From an uncultured Acidimicrobiaceae bacterium (lineage in GTDB: Bacteria > Actinomycetota > Acidimicrobiia > Acidimicrobiales > MedAcidi-G1), in contig CAJXIS010000099.1 in NCBI GenBank assembly GCA_913054115.1, positions 1 to 7,368 on the forward strand: a stretch of DNA of 7,368 nt, given 5' to 3'. The position numbers and the translations under genes were made by a program. Of the stretch, positions 6,751 through 7,368 are shown piece after piece (within the stretch, counting starts at the first letter, position 1; each line of letters opens with the position of its first letter). Under the pieces are notes generated by a model that saw nothing but the letters and a program-made list of their open reading frames with translations, was not told where the DNA came from and searched no databases.

Positions 6751-7244
6751 GCAGGAGGGAGCCCATCCCGGACTGGGAGGAGCCGACCGCCGCCGAGCGC
6801 CTCGACATCCTCCGCTCGACCCGCACCGTCGCCATGGTCGGCGTGTCGCCCAACCCGGCCCGGCCATCCAACTTCGTGGCGACCTACCTCGTCAGCTCGT
6901 CGGCCGACTACGAGGTGTACTTCGTCAACCCGACCGCCGACGAGATCCTCGGACGGCCATGCGTGCCGTCGCTGGCGGACCTACCGGTGGTTCCGGACCT
7001 GGTCGACGTGTTCCGCCGGCTCGACGACGTGCCCGGCGTGGCCGAGGAGTCGGTCGCCATCGGGGCGAAGGCCTTCTGGACCCAGTTCGGGCTCTGGAGC
7101 CCCGAGGCCGCACGCATCGCCCTCGGTGCCGGGATGGACCTGGTGATGGACCGGTGCCTCAAGGTCGAGCACGCCCGGTTCGCCGGCGGCCTGCACCTGG
7201 CCGGCTTCGACACCGGCGTCATCGACTCGCGTCGCAGGGGCTGA
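6747..7244 (+). CDS. CoA-binding (Rossmann) domain protein, YccU-like
   Basis: A 165-residue protein of the small CoA_binding_2 family, essentially one Rossmann fold. The dinucleotide/CoA-binding start is TRTVAMVGVSPNPARPSN (25-42). It is followed by YFVNPTADEILGRP (58-71), DLVDVFRR (84-91), AFWTQFGLWSPEAA (109-122) and the conserved end VMDRCLKVEH (133-142), with Cys137 in the usual position. The C-terminal tail (GGLHLAGFDTGVIDSRR) extends beyond the shorter E. coli homologue. The GTG at 6747 overlaps the metY stop as GTGA, suggesting coupled translation. However, a perfect AGGAGG (6753-6758) lies inside the first codons, 6 nt before an in-frame ATC at 6765, so the true start is not certain. 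The open frame runs far upstream to 4788, but that part is a shadow of other genes. The molecular function of this family is poorly defined; adjacency to metY suggests a link to sulfur or CoA metabolism. Confidence 0.85.
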   Translation: MSRREPIPDWEEPTAAERLDILRSTRTVAMVGVSPNPARPSNFVATYLVSSSADYEVYFVNPTADEILGRPCVPSLADLPVVPDLVDVFRRLDDVPGVAEESVAIGAKAFWTQFGLWSPEAARIALGAGMDLVMDRCLKVEHARFAGGLHLAGFDTGVIDSRRRG

Positions 7245-7257
7245 ACAGCCGTTCAGC
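7240..7257. terminator. Hairpin in the convergent gap, possible bidirectional terminator
   Basis: A perfect 7-bp inverted repeat GCTGAAC (7240-7246) - AGCC - GTTCAGC (7251-7257) spans the 8-bp gap between two convergent genes. The TGA of the CoA-binding gene is in the left arm and the stop of the nitroreductase-family gene is in the right arm. No T-run follows on either strand, so classic intrinsic termination is uncertain. The position is what a shared terminator would occupy. Confidence 0.4.
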
Positions 7258-7368
7258 GCGGTTCGAGCACCACCAGCGGGATGTCGCGGTCGGTCTTGGT
7301 CTGGTAGTCGGCATAGGACGGCCAGGCGGCGAGCGCGTCGGGCCAGAGGCGGGCCTTCTCGTCGGGCG
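7253..7368 (-). CDS. Deazaflavin (F420)-dependent nitroreductase family protein, C-terminal end only
   Basis: Only the last 37 codons plus stop are in the window; the gene continues past the right edge. The residues read LWPDALAAWPSYADYQTKT (7-25) and then DRDIPLVVLEPR, ending at TGA (7253-7255). The W-P-x-YxDYQxxTxRxIPxVxLEP pattern is the usual C-terminus of the split-barrel deazaflavin-dependent nitroreductase family (DDN/DUF385 type). This family is abundant in Actinobacteria that make coenzyme F420. It is convergent with the metY unit and probably unrelated to it. The substrate cannot be judged from this fragment. The family assignment rests on a short but distinctive tail. Confidence 0.75.
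   Translation of the reverse strand, partial: PDEKARLWPDALAAWPSYADYQTKTDRDIPLVVLEPR

Noticed and set aside
1..7368. Mobile element, prophage, CRISPR array, tRNA or rRNA
   Set aside because: No transposase, integrase, regularly spaced repeats, terminal repeats or cloverleaf-like sequence was recognised, and base composition looks even across the window.

Overview
The window is very GC-rich, with codons ending mostly in G or C. It looks like an actinobacterial chromosome, with Acidimicrobiia or a related lineage as a guess. Supporting signs are two likely leaderless transcription starts, GTG start codons, an acyl-CoA carboxylase with a DUF1446/AtuA partner, and the tail of a deazaflavin (F420)-dependent nitroreductase-family gene. 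Seven genes are supported and coding density is high. I see no RNA gene, mobile element, CRISPR array or long empty stretch.

Left block (1-4767, minus strand): a three-gene operon transcribed right to left. It encodes a methylcrotonyl/geranyl-CoA-type carboxyltransferase (4723 to 3062), a biotin carboxylase/biotin-carrier subunit (3065 to 1125) and an AtuA-like DUF1446 protein (1128 to beyond position 1). Both junctions are 4-bp start/stop overlaps, so the three are probably translationally coupled. A clear promoter lies directly upstream of the carboxyltransferase. Two interlocked inverted repeats overlie it and look like an operator. Together the genes suggest catabolism of a branched or terpenoid acyl-CoA through a carboxylation step. 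The true substrate cannot be read from the sequence.

Middle (4809-5351, minus strand): a free-standing small RDD-domain membrane protein with its own Shine-Dalgarno sequence. It diverges from the next unit across a 112-bp intergenic region.

Right block (5464-7244, plus strand): a MetY-type O-acetylhomoserine sulfhydrylase followed, with a 4-bp overlap, by a small CoA-binding (Rossmann) protein. This is a sulfur amino acid unit with an uncharacterised partner. It converges on the 3' end of a deazaflavin-dependent nitroreductase-family gene (7253 to beyond 7368, minus strand). The 8-bp gap between them is spanned by a hairpin that contains both stop codons.

Most genes belong to known families. 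The parts most worth following are the carboxylase-AtuA triad with its operator-like promoter, an extended basic loop near the carboxyltransferase active site, and an ambiguous start for the CoA-binding gene.
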